A stretch of DNA of 64,000 bases from Betaproteobacteria bacterium (GTDB taxonomy: Bacteria; Pseudomonadota; Gammaproteobacteria; Burkholderiales; SG8-41), in assembly GCA_025356695.1 (NCBI GenBank), contig JANXSE010000177.1, positions 1 through 64,000 on the forward strand, in the 5' to 3' direction. The notes below the pieces were generated by a model. That model made no database searches. It saw only the letters and a list, made by a program, of their open reading frames with translations, and was not told where the DNA came from. Each line of letters starts with the position of its first letter. Within the stretch, counting starts at the first letter, position 1. A program made the position numbers and the translations under genes. This document shows positions 48,414 to 57,280 of the stretch, one piece after another.

Positions 48414-51176
48414 TTGAATAATCCCGCTATCCCGAATGGCAAGACGCTGCTGCTGGTCGACGGCTCGTCGTACCTCTACAGGGCATTTCACGCCATGTCG
48501 CAGTCCGATCTGCGCAACGGCCGCGGCGAGCCGACCGGTGCAATCTACGGTGTGCTCAACATGCTGCGGCGCCTGCACAAAGATTACGCGGCTGATTATA
48601 GCGCCTGCGTTTTCGACGCGAAGGGAAAGACCTTTCGTGATGATGCTTATCCCGAGTACAAGGCCAACCGGCCGCCGATGCCGGATGATCTGGTCTGCCA
48701 GATTGCGCCGCTGCTCGAGGCGATCCGCGCGATGGGCTGGCCGCTCTTGATGATCGAGGGGGTCGAGGCCGACGACGTGATCGGCACGCTGGCGGTCGAG
48801 GCGAGCAAACACGGCATGCGCACCATCATATCCACCGGCGACAAGGACATCGCGCAGCTGGTCAATACGGACGTCACGCTGGTCAACACCATGAGCAATG
48901 AAACGCTCGATGTCGCCGGCGTGGAGAAAAAATTCGGCGTGCCGCCCGAACGCATCGTCGATTATCTGGCGTTGATCGGCGACACGGTCGACAACGTGCC
49001 GGGCGTGCCGAAGTGCGGGCCGAAGACGGCGGTGAAGTGGCTGGCGCAGTATCAAACGCTCGACAACGTGATGGCGCATGCCGGTGAAATCAGCGGCGTG
49101 GTCGGCGAAAACCTGCGCAATACGCTGCAATGGCTGCCGAAGGCGCGTGAACTGCTGACGATCAAATGTGACGTTGCGTTGCCGGTGGCGGTCGATGGCC
49201 TGTCGCACGACAAGCACGACGAGGCAAAACTCGCGGAACTCTACGCGCGGTTTGAATTCAAGACCTGGCTGCGCGAATTGCAGGGCGGCAGCGCGGCGCC
49301 GGAAGCGCCTGCAAAAGAGGTTACCGCGCCGATGGCGAACGCGACAGCGGCACCGGCGGTTGCCAACAATACGCGCGATTACGAAACCGTATTGACCGAA
49401 GCGCAGCTGGATCACTGGCTGCAGAAAATTTCCGCAGCATCGTTGACGGCGGTCGATACCGAAACGACCAGTCTTGAACCTCTGCGCGCGCGCATCGTCG
49501 GCATTTCGCTGGCAGTCGAGCCGGGACACGCCGCGTATATACCGCTTGATCACCGTTACGCCGGCGCGCCGCAACAGTTGGGGCTCGACGCGGTGCTGGC
49601 GAAAATGAAGCCCTGGCTGGAAGATGCCGACGCGCCCAAGCTGGGGCAGAACCTGAAATACGACACGCATATCTTCGCCAACCACGGTGTGCATCTGGTC
49701 GGCATTCAACACGACACGCTGCTGCAGTCGTATGTGCTCGAAAGCCACCGTTCGCACGACATGGACAGCCTCGCCGAACGGCATCTAGGCGTGAAGACGA
49801 TCTCCTTCGAAGAAGTTGCCGGCAAGGGCGCCAAACAGATTTGTTTCGATCAGGTGTCGATCGAGACCGCCGCCGAATATTCCGCCGAGGATGCGGACAT
49901 CACGCTGCAACTGCATCACGCCTTGTACCCGCAGATCGCCGCCGACACGAAGCTGGCAAAAATCTACGGCGAACTCGAAGTGCCGGCGATGGTGGTGCTG
50001 CAGAAGATGGAGCGTCACGGCGTGCTGCTCGATGCGCGGCTGCTGGAAATTCAAAGCCGCGAACTTGGCATCAAGATGCAGGAGCTCGAGGCTTCGGCGC
50101 ACGCGCTGGCCGGCCAGCCCTTCAATCTCAATTCGCCGAAACAGATCCAGGAAATCCTTTTCGTTAAACAGGGCATCAAGCCGGTGAAGAAAACGCCGAC
50201 CGGCGCGCCCTCCACCGATGAAGATGCACTGGAACAACTGGCGCAGGACTACCCGCTGCCGAAACTCCTGCTCGAATACCGCGGCATTGCGAAACTGAAA
50301 TCGACTTACACCGACAAGCTGCCGCGCATGGTCAATCCGGACACCGGGCGTGTGCATACCAATTACGCGCAGGCGGTGGCAATCACCGGGCGGCTTGCCA
50401 GCAACGACCCGAACCTGCAGAACATCCCGGTGCGCAATGCCGAGGGCCGGCGCATCCGCGAGGCCTTCATCGCGCCGCCCGGCAGCCACATTGTCTCGGC
50501 CGACTATTCGCAGATTGAACTCAGAATCATGGCGCACATCTCGCGCGACGCGAGTTTGTTGAAGGCCTTCGAGGCCGGCGAGGACATTCATCGCGCGACC
50601 GCAGCGGAAATCTTCGGTGCCGAACCGGCGGCGGTTGATTCAGAGCAGCGCCGCTACGCCAAGGTCATCAACTTCGGTTTGATTTACGGTATGTCGGCTT
50701 TCGGGCTCGCCGGACAACTTGGCATCGAGCGTGCGGCGGCACAGCAGTATATGGACCGCTATTTCGCGCGTTATCCCGGGGTCGCCGAATACATGCGCAC
50801 GACGCGGGAGCAGGCGCGCAACAACGGTTACGTCGAAACCGTGTTCGGTCGCCGGCTGTGGCTGCCGGAGATCAAAAGCAGCAACGGCGCGCGGCGTCAG
50901 GGCGCGGAGCGCGCGGCAATCAACGCGCCGATGCAGGGCACCGCCGCCGATCTCATCAAGATGGCGATGATCGCCGTGCAGGGCTGGCTCGAAAAGGGCG
51001 CCTGTAAAAGCAAACTCATCATGCAGGTGCACGACGAACTGGTGCTTGAAGTGCCCGACGAAGAACTCGATGCGATCAAGCGCGAACTGCCGGGCCTGAT
51101 GTGCAATGTTGCCGAACTGGCGGTGCCGCTGGTCGTGGAAGTGGGTGTGGGGCCGAACTGGGATAAAGCGCACTAA
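48414..51176 (+). CDS. polA: DNA polymerase I
   Basis: About 920 residues. The 5' nuclease domain opens GKTLLLVDGSSYLYRAFHAM; the 3'-5' exonuclease domain keeps its acidic site (VDTETTSLEPL); the polymerase has SADYSQIELRIMAH, RRYAKVINFGLIYGMSAFGL and MQVHDELVLEV. The start is uncertain: no ATG precedes the first strand closely. TTG 48414 is the nearest candidate; an ATG at 48321 would overlap the divergent LOG gene by 83 bases and has no ribosome binding site. Confidence 0.94.
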   Translation: MNNPAIPNGKTLLLVDGSSYLYRAFHAMSQSDLRNGRGEPTGAIYGVLNMLRRLHKDYAADYSACVFDAKGKTFRDDAYPEYKANRPPMPDDLVCQIAPLLEAIRAMGWPLLMIEGVEADDVIGTLAVEASKHGMRTIISTGDKDIAQLVNTDVTLVNTMSNETLDVAGVEKKFGVPPERIVDYLALIGDTVDNVPGVPKCGPKTAVKWLAQYQTLDNVMAHAGEISGVVGENLRNTLQWLPKARELLTIKCDVALPVAVDGLSHDKHDEAKLAELYARFEFKTWLRELQGGSAAPEAPAKEVTAPMANATAAPAVANNTRDYETVLTEAQLDHWLQKISAASLTAVDTETTSLEPLRARIVGISLAVEPGHAAYIPLDHRYAGAPQQLGLDAVLAKMKPWLEDADAPKLGQNLKYDTHIFANHGVHLVGIQHDTLLQSYVLESHRSHDMDSLAERHLGVKTISFEEVAGKGAKQICFDQVSIETAAEYSAEDADITLQLHHALYPQIAADTKLAKIYGELEVPAMVVLQKMERHGVLLDARLLEIQSRELGIKMQELEASAHALAGQPFNLNSPKQIQEILFVKQGIKPVKKTPTGAPSTDEDALEQLAQDYPLPKLLLEYRGIAKLKSTYTDKLPRMVNPDTGRVHTNYAQAVAITGRLASNDPNLQNIPVRNAEGRRIREAFIAPPGSHIVSADYSQIELRIMAHISRDASLLKAFEAGEDIHRATAAEIFGAEPAAVDSEQRRYAKVINFGLIYGMSAFGLAGQLGIERAAAQQYMDRYFARYPGVAEYMRTTREQARNNGYVETVFGRRLWLPEIKSSNGARRQGAERAAINAPMQGTAADLIKMAMIAVQGWLEKGACKSKLIMQVHDELVLEVPDEELDAIKRELPGLMCNVAELAVPLVVEVGVGPNWDKAH

Positions 51177-51211
51177 CCGGCAGCACACCAACCGGCAGCA
51201 CACCAACCGGC
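51176..51211. repeat. 15-bp direct repeat after polA
   Basis: ACCGGCAGCACACCA occurs twice in tandem (51176-51190 and 51191-51205), with a partial third copy ACCGGC. A hairpin CGTTTCGT/ACGAAACG (51211-51218 with 51226-51233) follows at once, between convergent genes. Confidence 0.6.
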
Positions 51212-51239
51212 GTTTCGTTTTGGCGACGAAACGGCAACG

Positions 51240-51614
51240 CTATTCCATCCAGGCCTTGGCGTAAAACTCGCATACCACGCGCTTGTCCGCATCATAGGCG
51301 AGACCTTCGCCGGACTTGATCTCGGTGACCGTAAACGAGTGATGTTCGACGCCGAGGTGGTTGACCAGTGTCTGCATGACGTCGTTCAGGCGCGCGTCGA
51401 GCGCGAACAGCCATGAGTATTTCGACAACTGCCGGCGCTTGGTGGCGTCGCGGTTGAGCGCCAGCAGCGCCGCCTTGTAGCGGTCGACCGGCTTGGCATC
51501 CTGTCCGGAAAACGACAACTCGACGGTGACGACGAAGTTGCCCTGGCTGGTGACGTTGGACGCCTTCCAGAGTTCTTTTTCGCCGTCTTCAAGGCCGATG
51601 TAGAAGCGTGGCAT
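51240..51614 (-). CDS. Conserved-looking protein of unknown function (124 residues)
   Basis: An ordinary soluble protein without signal peptide or membrane helix. It starts MPRFYIGLEDGEKELWKAS and ends with an aromatic-rich strand (RVVCEFYAKAWME); charged, codon use like its neighbours. I do not recognise the family. Convergent with polA, and 27 bases after the start of the DUF4197 gene region on the same strand, so probably transcribed with it. Confidence 0.65.
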   Translation of the reverse strand: MPRFYIGLEDGEKELWKASNVTSQGNFVVTVELSFSGQDAKPVDRYKAALLALNRDATKRRQLSKYSWLFALDARLNDVMQTLVNHLGVEHHSFTVTEIKSGEGLAYDADKRVVCEFYAKAWME

Positions 51615-51641
51615 GGTGGTCGTTGTTGGTTTGCGTAAGCG

Positions 51642-52322
51642 CTATTTTAATGCGCCGAAAACTTTTTGCACGAGGCTGCTGGTCGCACCGACCGGGTCCT
51701 GGCGCAGCGCTTTTTCCTCGTCGGCGATCATCAGGTAGAGGCCGTCGAGCGCTTTTTTCGTAACGTACTGTTCGATCGTCGCCTGGCTGGCATCGATAAG
51801 CCCGAGCTGCGAGCCCTTGCCGGCGATCGCGTTGTATTTTTCCGCCAGCCCCACCTGTGCGGTGGTCTTCTTCACGATCGGCAGGAATTTCTTCGCCAGC
51901 GGATCGGCCGTTTTGCCGCGGAAATAATCGGTCGCCGCGGTGTCGCCGCCAGTGAGAATTTTTTTTGCGTCCTGTACCGTCATGGTTTTGACGGCATCAA
52001 CGAGCAGAGGCTTCGCTTCATTCACCGCGCTTTCGGCCGCACGGTTCATCGCCAGTTCGAGTTCATCGGCCTGGCGCTTCATGCCCATCGCGCGCATCAG
52101 CCCTTCGACTTTCTGCAGCGATTCGGGCAGCGGGATTTTGACTTTGGCATTCGAGAAGAAACCGTTTTCGACGCCGAGTTTGCCGATCGCCGCGGCGGAA
52201 CCTTCGGTCAGCGCCTGTTTCAGGCCGGCGACGGCGTCCTTGTTGGTGATGTCGGCGATGCCCAATGCGAACGCGGGTGTTGTAAAGAGCATGGTGAGCA
52301 GTGCAAGCAGGCGAAGACGCAT
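51642..52322 (-). CDS. DUF4197 family exported protein
   Basis: 226 residues with signal peptide (RLRLLALLTMLFTTPAFA) and the DUF4197 helical domain: ITNKDAVAGLKQALTEGSAAAIGKL, VKIPLPESLQKVEGLMRAMGM, AKKILTGGDTAATDYFRGKT and ALDGLYLMIADEEKALRQDPV near the C-terminus. Function unknown; periplasmic. Start taken at ATG 52322, nine residues after a less likely upstream start. Confidence 0.88.
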   Translation of the reverse strand: MRLRLLALLTMLFTTPAFALGIADITNKDAVAGLKQALTEGSAAAIGKLGVENGFFSNAKVKIPLPESLQKVEGLMRAMGMKRQADELELAMNRAAESAVNEAKPLLVDAVKTMTVQDAKKILTGGDTAATDYFRGKTADPLAKKFLPIVKKTTAQVGLAEKYNAIAGKGSQLGLIDASQATIEQYVTKKALDGLYLMIADEEKALRQDPVGATSSLVQKVFGALK

Positions 52323-52345
52323 GAATGATCCCGTTGTTTTAAGTT

Positions 52346-53296
52346 TCAAACCGCACCGGCGAGGTGGGCCTGTTGATCGGCATGATAGCTGGAGCGCACC
52401 ATCGGCGCGCTGGCGGCGTGCGAGAAGCCCATGGCGGTCGCTGCGTTGGCGAACATTTCGAAAACCGCCGGCTCGACATAACGCTCGACCGGCAGATGAT
52501 GGGCGCTCGGCTGCAGGTACTGGCCAAGGGTAAGCATTTCGACATTGTGCGCGCGCAGGTCGCGCATGACGTCGAGAATTTCTTCATTGGTTTCGCCGAG
52601 CCCCAGCATCAGCCCGGACTTGGTCGGCACGTTAGGCACGCGCGCCTTGAATTCTTTGAGCAATTGCAGTGAATTCGTGTAATCGGCGCCCGGCCGCGCG
52701 TGTTTGTAGAGCCGCGGCACGGTTTCGAGATTGTGGTTCATGACGTCGGGTGGTGTGGCGGCGAGGATGTCGAGTGCCGCGGCCAGCCGCCCGCGGAAAT
52801 CCGGCACGAGGATTTCAATGCGGGTGTCGGGCGATAACTCGCGCACCGCGGTGATGCAATCCGCAAAATGTTTGGCGCCGCCGTCGCGCAGATCATCGCG
52901 ATCAACGCTGGTGATGACGACGTAGCGCAGTTTCAGCGCGGCGATGGTGCGTGCGAGGTTCAACGGTTCGCCGGCATCCGGCGGTTTCGGCCGGCCGTGG
53001 CCGACATCGCAGAACGGGCAGCGCCGTGTGCACAGATCGCCGAGGATCATGAAGGTCGCCGTGCCCTTGCCGAAACACTCGCCGATATTCGGGCAGGAGG
53101 CTTCTTCGCAGACGGTGTGCAGCGAATGGTCGCGCAGGATCTGCTTGATGTCGGCGAAACGCTGCGAGTTGCCCGCCTTGACGCGGATCCAGTCGGGCTT
53201 CTTCAGCCTTTCGACCGGCACGATAGCAATCGCGCCCTTGCCGTGCGCACGCGAAGTTTTCGCTGCGCCTTTTTGTTTGGTCGTCAGGTCGTTCAT
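52346..53296 (-). CDS. lipA: Lipoyl synthase
   Basis: 316 residues, a radical SAM enzyme that inserts two sulfurs into the octanoyl chain. The auxiliary cluster motif [12 protein letters not shown] and the radical SAM motif CTRRCPFC are both present, and the C-terminal RSSYHADQ has the conserved serine. It lies directly after lipB (4-base overlap). Confidence 0.97.
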   Translation of the reverse strand: MNDLTTKQKGAAKTSRAHGKGAIAIVPVERLKKPDWIRVKAGNSQRFADIKQILRDHSLHTVCEEASCPNIGECFGKGTATFMILGDLCTRRCPFCDVGHGRPKPPDAGEPLNLARTIAALKLRYVVITSVDRDDLRDGGAKHFADCITAVRELSPDTRIEILVPDFRGRLAAALDILAATPPDVMNHNLETVPRLYKHARPGADYTNSLQLLKEFKARVPNVPTKSGLMLGLGETNEEILDVMRDLRAHNVEMLTLGQYLQPSAHHLPVERYVEPAVFEMFANAATAMGFSHAASAPMVRSSYHADQQAHLAGAV

Positions 53297-53901
53297 GTCG
53301 ATCGCGCCGTCAGCAGTCGGTTCAGATGTTGAATCAATTGTTCGCCCATGGCATCGGCTGTGCCGGCAATGCCGAGGTCGCGCGTCTGTGTGACATCAAG
53401 GCCGGGATAACCACAGGGGTTGATGTCGCGAAACGGACCGAGGTCCATGGCCACGTTCAATGCCAGCCCATGATAGCAGCAGCCGCGGCGGATGCGCAGG
53501 CCGAGCGCGGCGATTTTCGCGTTATCGACATACACGCCGGGCGCGTCGGCACGATAAACCGCATTGACGCCATGGTCGGCGAGCAGGTTGATCACCGCCT
53601 GCTCCATCAAACGCACCAGCGGCCGCACGCTGAGTCCGCGTCGTTTCATGTCGAGCAGCAGGTAGACTACGACCTGGCCGGGGCCGTGATAGGTGATCTG
53701 TCCGCCGCGGTCGATACGCACCACGGGAATGCCGTTGTCGACGCGCGGCAGATGCTCGTCCTTGCCCGCCAGCCCGAGGGTGTACACCGGCGGATGTTCG
53801 AGCAGCCACAATTCGTCCGCGGTGTCGTCGTTGCGGCCGGTCGTAAATTGTTGCATCGCTTGCAGCGTCGGCGCGTAGTCGATGCGCCCCAGACGCTTCA
53901 C
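53293..53901 (-). CDS. lipB: Octanoyl-[acyl-carrier-protein]:protein octanoyltransferase
   Basis: About 202 residues from the GTG at 53901 ([16 protein letters not shown] matches the family start). [18 protein letters not shown], catalytic Lys in [11 protein letters not shown] and Cys in [10 protein letters not shown] are all present. It transfers octanoate to apo-proteins before LipA acts. Starts at ATG 53940 or TTG 53982 are also open, and the extra residues ([12 protein letters not shown]) are encoded by the AGGATTG repeat, so the true start needs checking. Confidence 0.92.
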   Translation of the reverse strand: MKRLGRIDYAPTLQAMQQFTTGRNDDTADELWLLEHPPVYTLGLAGKDEHLPRVDNGIPVVRIDRGGQITYHGPGQVVVYLLLDMKRRGLSVRPLVRLMEQAVINLLADHGVNAVYRADAPGVYVDNAKIAALGLRIRRGCCYHGLALNVAMDLGPFRDINPCGYPGLDVTQTRDLGIAGTADAMGEQLIQHLNRLLTARST

Positions 53902-54008
53902 CAGGATCGAGGATTGAGGATTGAGGATTGAGGGGGGCATTTGGAATAGTGGCTGGTCACATCCGGTTGAGCTTTTACTCAATCCTGATTGCTCAATCCT
54001 CGATCCTG
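53902..54008. repeat. Pair of inverted heptamer arrays (AGGATTG units) between DUF493 and lipB
   Basis: Four 7-base units (AGGATCG then three AGGATTG) at 53903-53930 face four units in the opposite sense at 53980-54007 (CAATCCT, GATTGCT, CAATCCT, CGATCCT). The outer 17 bp (53902-53918 with 53992-54008) are perfectly inverted. The arrays lie exactly between the DUF493 stop codon and the first family-conserved codon of lipB. Confidence 0.7.
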
Positions 54009-54009
54009 C

Positions 54010-54276
54010 TTAAAGTGCCATCACCACCATCGGGTGATCGCACAACTCGCGGTAGAGTGTGTCGAGCTGCTCGCGCGAAGTCGCATTGATGGTGCAGGTG
54101 ATGCTGAGGTACTTGCCCTGCTTGCTCGATTTCATTTCCATTGTCGCGCCGTCGAAGTCGGGTGCGTGGCGTTTGACGATCGCGAGGACGTTTTGCGCGA
54201 AACCCGCCTGCGTGAGCCCCATGACCTTGATCGGGAATTCGCAGGGGTATTCGATCAGGGAAGGTGTGTCAGTCAT
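54010..54276 (-). CDS. DUF493 / YbeD family protein
   Basis: 88 residues from ATG 54276 (MTDTPSLIEYPCEFPIKVMG). Matches YbeD, an ACT-like ferredoxin-fold protein (VLAIVKRHAPDF, GKYLSITCTINATSREQLDTLYRELCDHPMVVMAL). In many Proteobacteria it precedes lipB, as here; a regulatory role for lipoate synthesis has been suggested but is not proved. Confidence 0.88.
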   Translation of the reverse strand: MTDTPSLIEYPCEFPIKVMGLTQAGFAQNVLAIVKRHAPDFDGATMEMKSSKQGKYLSITCTINATSREQLDTLYRELCDHPMVVMAL

Positions 54277-54295
54277 CTGCGACTGCCGGTGGCGC

Positions 54296-55159
54296 TCACG
54301 CTGCGCGCCGCATGACGGCCTGCTTGAAATCCTGGTAGAGCGCGTGCATGCGCTGGAACAGCGGGCCCGGCTTGCCGCTGCCGACGGCACGGCCGTCGAG
54401 GCGGGTAACAGCGAGCACCTCCTTGGTCGACGAGGTGAGCCAGATCTCCTGCGCGCTGCGCACTTCCTGTTCCGACACTGCGCGCATTTCGAGCGGGATC
54501 TTGTTGGCCTGCGCGAGTTCGAGCACCACGTCGTAGGTGATGCCGGGCAGGATCAGGTTGTTTTTCGGCGGTGCCAGCAGCACACCGTCTTTCACTGCCA
54601 GCACGTTGCAGGCCGCAGCCTCGGTCAGATAACCGTCGCGGAACAAAATGATTTCAGCCGCACCGGCGTCGACCGCCGATTGTTTGAGCAGGCAGTTGCC
54701 GAGCAGTGCCACCGATTTGACGTCGCATTTGAGCCAGCGGAAATCGGTGCCGGTGATGCAGGCGACACCGTTGTCGATTTGTTCGCGCGGCGGCGTCACC
54801 AGCGGCGTGCTCATCATGAACACCGTCGGTTTCACCACCGCGGGGAATTCATGGGCGCGTTTGGAAACGCCGCGCGTGATCTGGAAATAGATCGACTGGT
54901 CGTCGCCGTCGTTGCGCGTAATCATTTCGAGTAACAGTTTCGACCACTCGGCATCGGAGTACGGATTTGCCAGCCGCACGCTGTCAAGGCTGTTCTGCAG
55001 ACGGCGCAGATGTTCGGCGAGGCGGAACGGATGGCGCGAATACACCGGGATCACTTCGTAGACGCCGTCGCCGAAGATAAAGCCGCGGTCGAGCACCGGC
55101 ACGCGTGCTTCGTTGAGCGGCATGAATTCGCCGTTGAGATAGACGATATCGGTAGCCAT
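54296..55159 (-). CDS. D-amino acid aminotransferase (class IV PLP enzyme)
   Basis: 287 residues. Fold-type IV aminotransferase with YLNGEFMPLNEARVPVLDRGFIFGDGVYEVIPVY at the N-terminus, the PLP lysine in KSVALLGNCLLKQ-like region (KCDVKSVALLGNCLLKQ), and TEAAACNVLAV, WLTSSTKEVLAV near the C-terminus. It exchanges amino groups between D-amino acids and 2-oxoacids, giving D-Glu or D-Ala. Located between DUF493 and dacC. Confidence 0.9.
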   Translation of the reverse strand: MATDIVYLNGEFMPLNEARVPVLDRGFIFGDGVYEVIPVYSRHPFRLAEHLRRLQNSLDSVRLANPYSDAEWSKLLLEMITRNDGDDQSIYFQITRGVSKRAHEFPAVVKPTVFMMSTPLVTPPREQIDNGVACITGTDFRWLKCDVKSVALLGNCLLKQSAVDAGAAEIILFRDGYLTEAAACNVLAVKDGVLLAPPKNNLILPGITYDVVLELAQANKIPLEMRAVSEQEVRSAQEIWLTSSTKEVLAVTRLDGRAVGSGKPGPLFQRMHALYQDFKQAVMRRAA

Positions 55160-55187
55160 CGGGTTCTCCGCTTCGTAGGGAACTGCG

Positions 55188-56315
55188 TTATTTGAAGAGC
55201 AGCCGGAGCGAATCCCAGCCGCGGCCGAACACGCCCGCCAGCGGCACGGCTTCGAGCGCGAGCACCGGAATCTCCGCGTATGATTTTCCGTCCAGCGTCA
55301 GTTTCATCGCGCCGAGCCTCTGGCCGGCCGCGAGCGGCGCCATCAGCGGTTGCTGGCTTTCAAGCTGCGCTTTCAATTTGTCGACCTGGCCCTTGGGGAT
55401 GCTGACGTACATCTCGTTGATGAAGCCCGCCTTGACGCTGTTGAGCGTGCCTTTCCACACCGGCACGCTTGCCACCGCCTGGCCGGCCTCGTAGAGTTTC
55501 ACGCTATCATAATTCTGAAAACCGTAGTTGAGCAGCTTCTGGCTTTCCGTCGCGCGCGCGCTTTCCGAAGCGGTGCCGAGCACCACCGACAACAGGCGGC
55601 GCTCGCCGCGTTTGGCCGAGGTGATCAGACAGTAGCCGGCGTTTTCGGTGTAACCGGTTTTCATGCCATCGACCGTCGGGTCCGACCACAGCAGACGGTT
55701 GCGGTTGGCCTGTGTGATGTTGTTGTAGCGGTATTCCTTCATCGAATACAGCGGATGGTATTCGGGGAAATCGCGGATGATCGCCGAGGCCAGCAGCGCC
55801 AGATCGTAGGCGGTCGAAAAATGCTGTGGGCTGGGCAGTCCCGTCGCATTCATGAAGCCGGTGTTTTTCATACCGAGGCGCTGCGCTTCTTTCGTCATCA
55901 TCTGTGCGAAGACTTCCTCGCTGCCGGCGATCAGTTCAGCGAGCGCCACGCAGGCGTCGTTGCCCGACTGGATGATCATGCCGTGGATGAGTTCGTCAAC
56001 GGTGACTGGTTTGCGCGGTTCGATGAACATGCGCGAACCCTCGGCCCGCCACGCCCGGTCCGAGACCGGTACCGTTTGCGTCAATTCGATTTTTTTCTGT
56101 TTCAGCGCGCTGAAGGTCAGGTACGCCGTCATCAGCTTGGTCAGCGAGGCGGGCTCAAAGCGCTCGTCGGCTTTCACGCTCGCCAGGGTCTGCTGGCTGT
56201 GATAATCGAGCAGCAGGTACGACTTGGCGGCGATCGTCGGTGGCGGCGTGACGGCGGATTGCGCCGAGCAGCAGGCCGCGGCGAAAAACAGGGCGAAGGA
56301 AAGGAGGGCGCGCAT
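55188..56315 (-). CDS. dacC: D-alanyl-D-alanine carboxypeptidase (PBP5/6 type)
   Basis: 375 residues. Signal peptide (LLSFALFFAAACCSAQS), then the three penicillin-binding motifs SLTK (EPASLTKLMTAYL), SGN (IQSGNDACVALAEL) and KTG (GMKTGYTENAGYCL), and the C-terminal domain with a terminal amphipathic membrane anchor (GVFGRGWDSLRLLFK). It trims pentapeptides in periplasmic peptidoglycan. A TATAAT (minus strand, 56334-56339) 19 bases upstream is a possible -10. Confidence 0.95.
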   Translation of the reverse strand: MRALLSFALFFAAACCSAQSAVTPPPTIAAKSYLLLDYHSQQTLASVKADERFEPASLTKLMTAYLTFSALKQKKIELTQTVPVSDRAWRAEGSRMFIEPRKPVTVDELIHGMIIQSGNDACVALAELIAGSEEVFAQMMTKEAQRLGMKNTGFMNATGLPSPQHFSTAYDLALLASAIIRDFPEYHPLYSMKEYRYNNITQANRNRLLWSDPTVDGMKTGYTENAGYCLITSAKRGERRLLSVVLGTASESARATESQKLLNYGFQNYDSVKLYEAGQAVASVPVWKGTLNSVKAGFINEMYVSIPKGQVDKLKAQLESQQPLMAPLAAGQRLGAMKLTLDGKSYAEIPVLALEAVPLAGVFGRGWDSLRLLFK

Positions 56316-56374
56316 GGGTTTCGAAAAGCACGCATTATAACAAAGCGCACCCGGTTATCCGGTGCGCCGGCGCA

Positions 56375-56551
56375 CTAGACGTCGTCGCGCATGCGACGCA
56401 CCGCAGCGCGTATCAATGCCAGTTGGTGGTTGAAATTCGAACAGCCGCGGCAGATCAGCAGATGCAATTGGAGAACGAGGCGCTCGCGCAGACCGAGCGG
56501 GCGGTCCTGCGCCTGCGACAACAACTCGCTTGCATCTTTGCAGGTCAGCAT
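56375..56551 (-). CDS. Short zinc-finger (zf-HC2-like) protein, probable anti-sigma factor
   Basis: 58 residues from ATG 56551, four bases after the sigma-factor stop, with Cys4 and an HxxxCxxC site (His30, Cys34, Cys37) as in zinc-binding anti-sigma domains. No membrane segment, so it would be a soluble regulator of the adjacent sigma factor. It is too short to have been found by length filters but is supported by the motif, coupling and codon use. Confidence 0.8.
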   Translation of the reverse strand: MLTCKDASELLSQAQDRPLGLRERLVLQLHLLICRGCSNFNHQLALIRAAVRRMRDDV

Positions 56552-56555
56552 GGCA

Positions 56556-57119
56556 TCAGGCCGTGGCGGCGCCCCATTTGATTTCGATGCATTCGCGCAG
56601 GGCGAGGCGCGCGCGGTGCAGGATCACCCAAAGATTGGTCGGCGTGATGTCGAGTTCCTTACAAATTTCCTCGGTCGACATTTCGAGCACCTCGCGCATC
56701 ATGAAGACGCGCGCATTGCGTTGCGGCATCGCCCTGGCGCACAGCTCGAAGGCCTCGCGAAAGCGTTTGTCTTCCAGCGCGCGCGAGGGGCTGCCCCAGT
56801 CTGATGGCGCCTGCTGCCAGTGGCCGTCGCGCTGGAAGATCGCATCGACCGCATCGGCTTCGGACGCGTCGTCATTGCTGGTCAGCGGTTGTTCGCGGGA
56901 TTTGCGCCGGATCAAATCGATGATCTTGTGCTTGAGGATGCCGGTCAGCCAGGTCTTGGCGGTCGACTTGCCCTCGAAGCGCGCGCGTCCCTCGAGCGCC
57001 GCCAACATGGTTTCCTGCACCACGTCCTCGGCGGCGTCGCGGTCGCGCAATTGCAGCAGCGCGTAGCGCAGCAGGTAGGGCCGCAATTGCTCGAGTTCTT
57101 CGGTGCCGGGCTGGCTCAT
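56556..57119 (-). CDS. ECF-type RNA polymerase sigma factor
   Basis: 187 residues with region 2 (LRPYLLRYALLQLRDRDAAEDVVQETMLAAL, then KTWLTGILKHKIIDLIRRKSRE) and region 4 (MREVLEMSTEEICKELDITPTNLWVILHRARLALREC). A 45-residue linker joins them. The downstream zinc-finger gene is its likely antagonist. The regulon and signal are unknown; the gene is divergent from hsp20. Confidence 0.92.
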   Translation of the reverse strand: MSQPGTEELEQLRPYLLRYALLQLRDRDAAEDVVQETMLAALEGRARFEGKSTAKTWLTGILKHKIIDLIRRKSREQPLTSNDDASEADAVDAIFQRDGHWQQAPSDWGSPSRALEDKRFREAFELCARAMPQRNARVFMMREVLEMSTEEICKELDITPTNLWVILHRARLALRECIEIKWGAATA

Positions 57120-57203
57120 GCGGGGGCTTGAAAAGGCGCGGAATGGCGCAATTTACGGCCTTTCGTGCCCGCATTCAAGCAGGCAATCCGGTTGCAGCCG
57201 GGT

Positions 57204-57231
57204 CTTGAAATTTCCCGGCCGGCACCGATAT
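57204..57231 (+). promoter_or_regulatory. Sigma-32 (heat-shock) type promoter of hsp20
   Basis: CTTGAAA (57204-57210), a 13-base spacer, and ACCGATAT (57224-57231) closely match the RpoH consensus CTTGAAA-N13-14-CCCCATnT. It is placed about 50 bases upstream of the hsp20 start. Confidence 0.7.
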
Positions 57232-57280
57232 AGCTTGCACGGGGCCGCGACATACGCGCCCGAATGAACAGGAGATTAAC

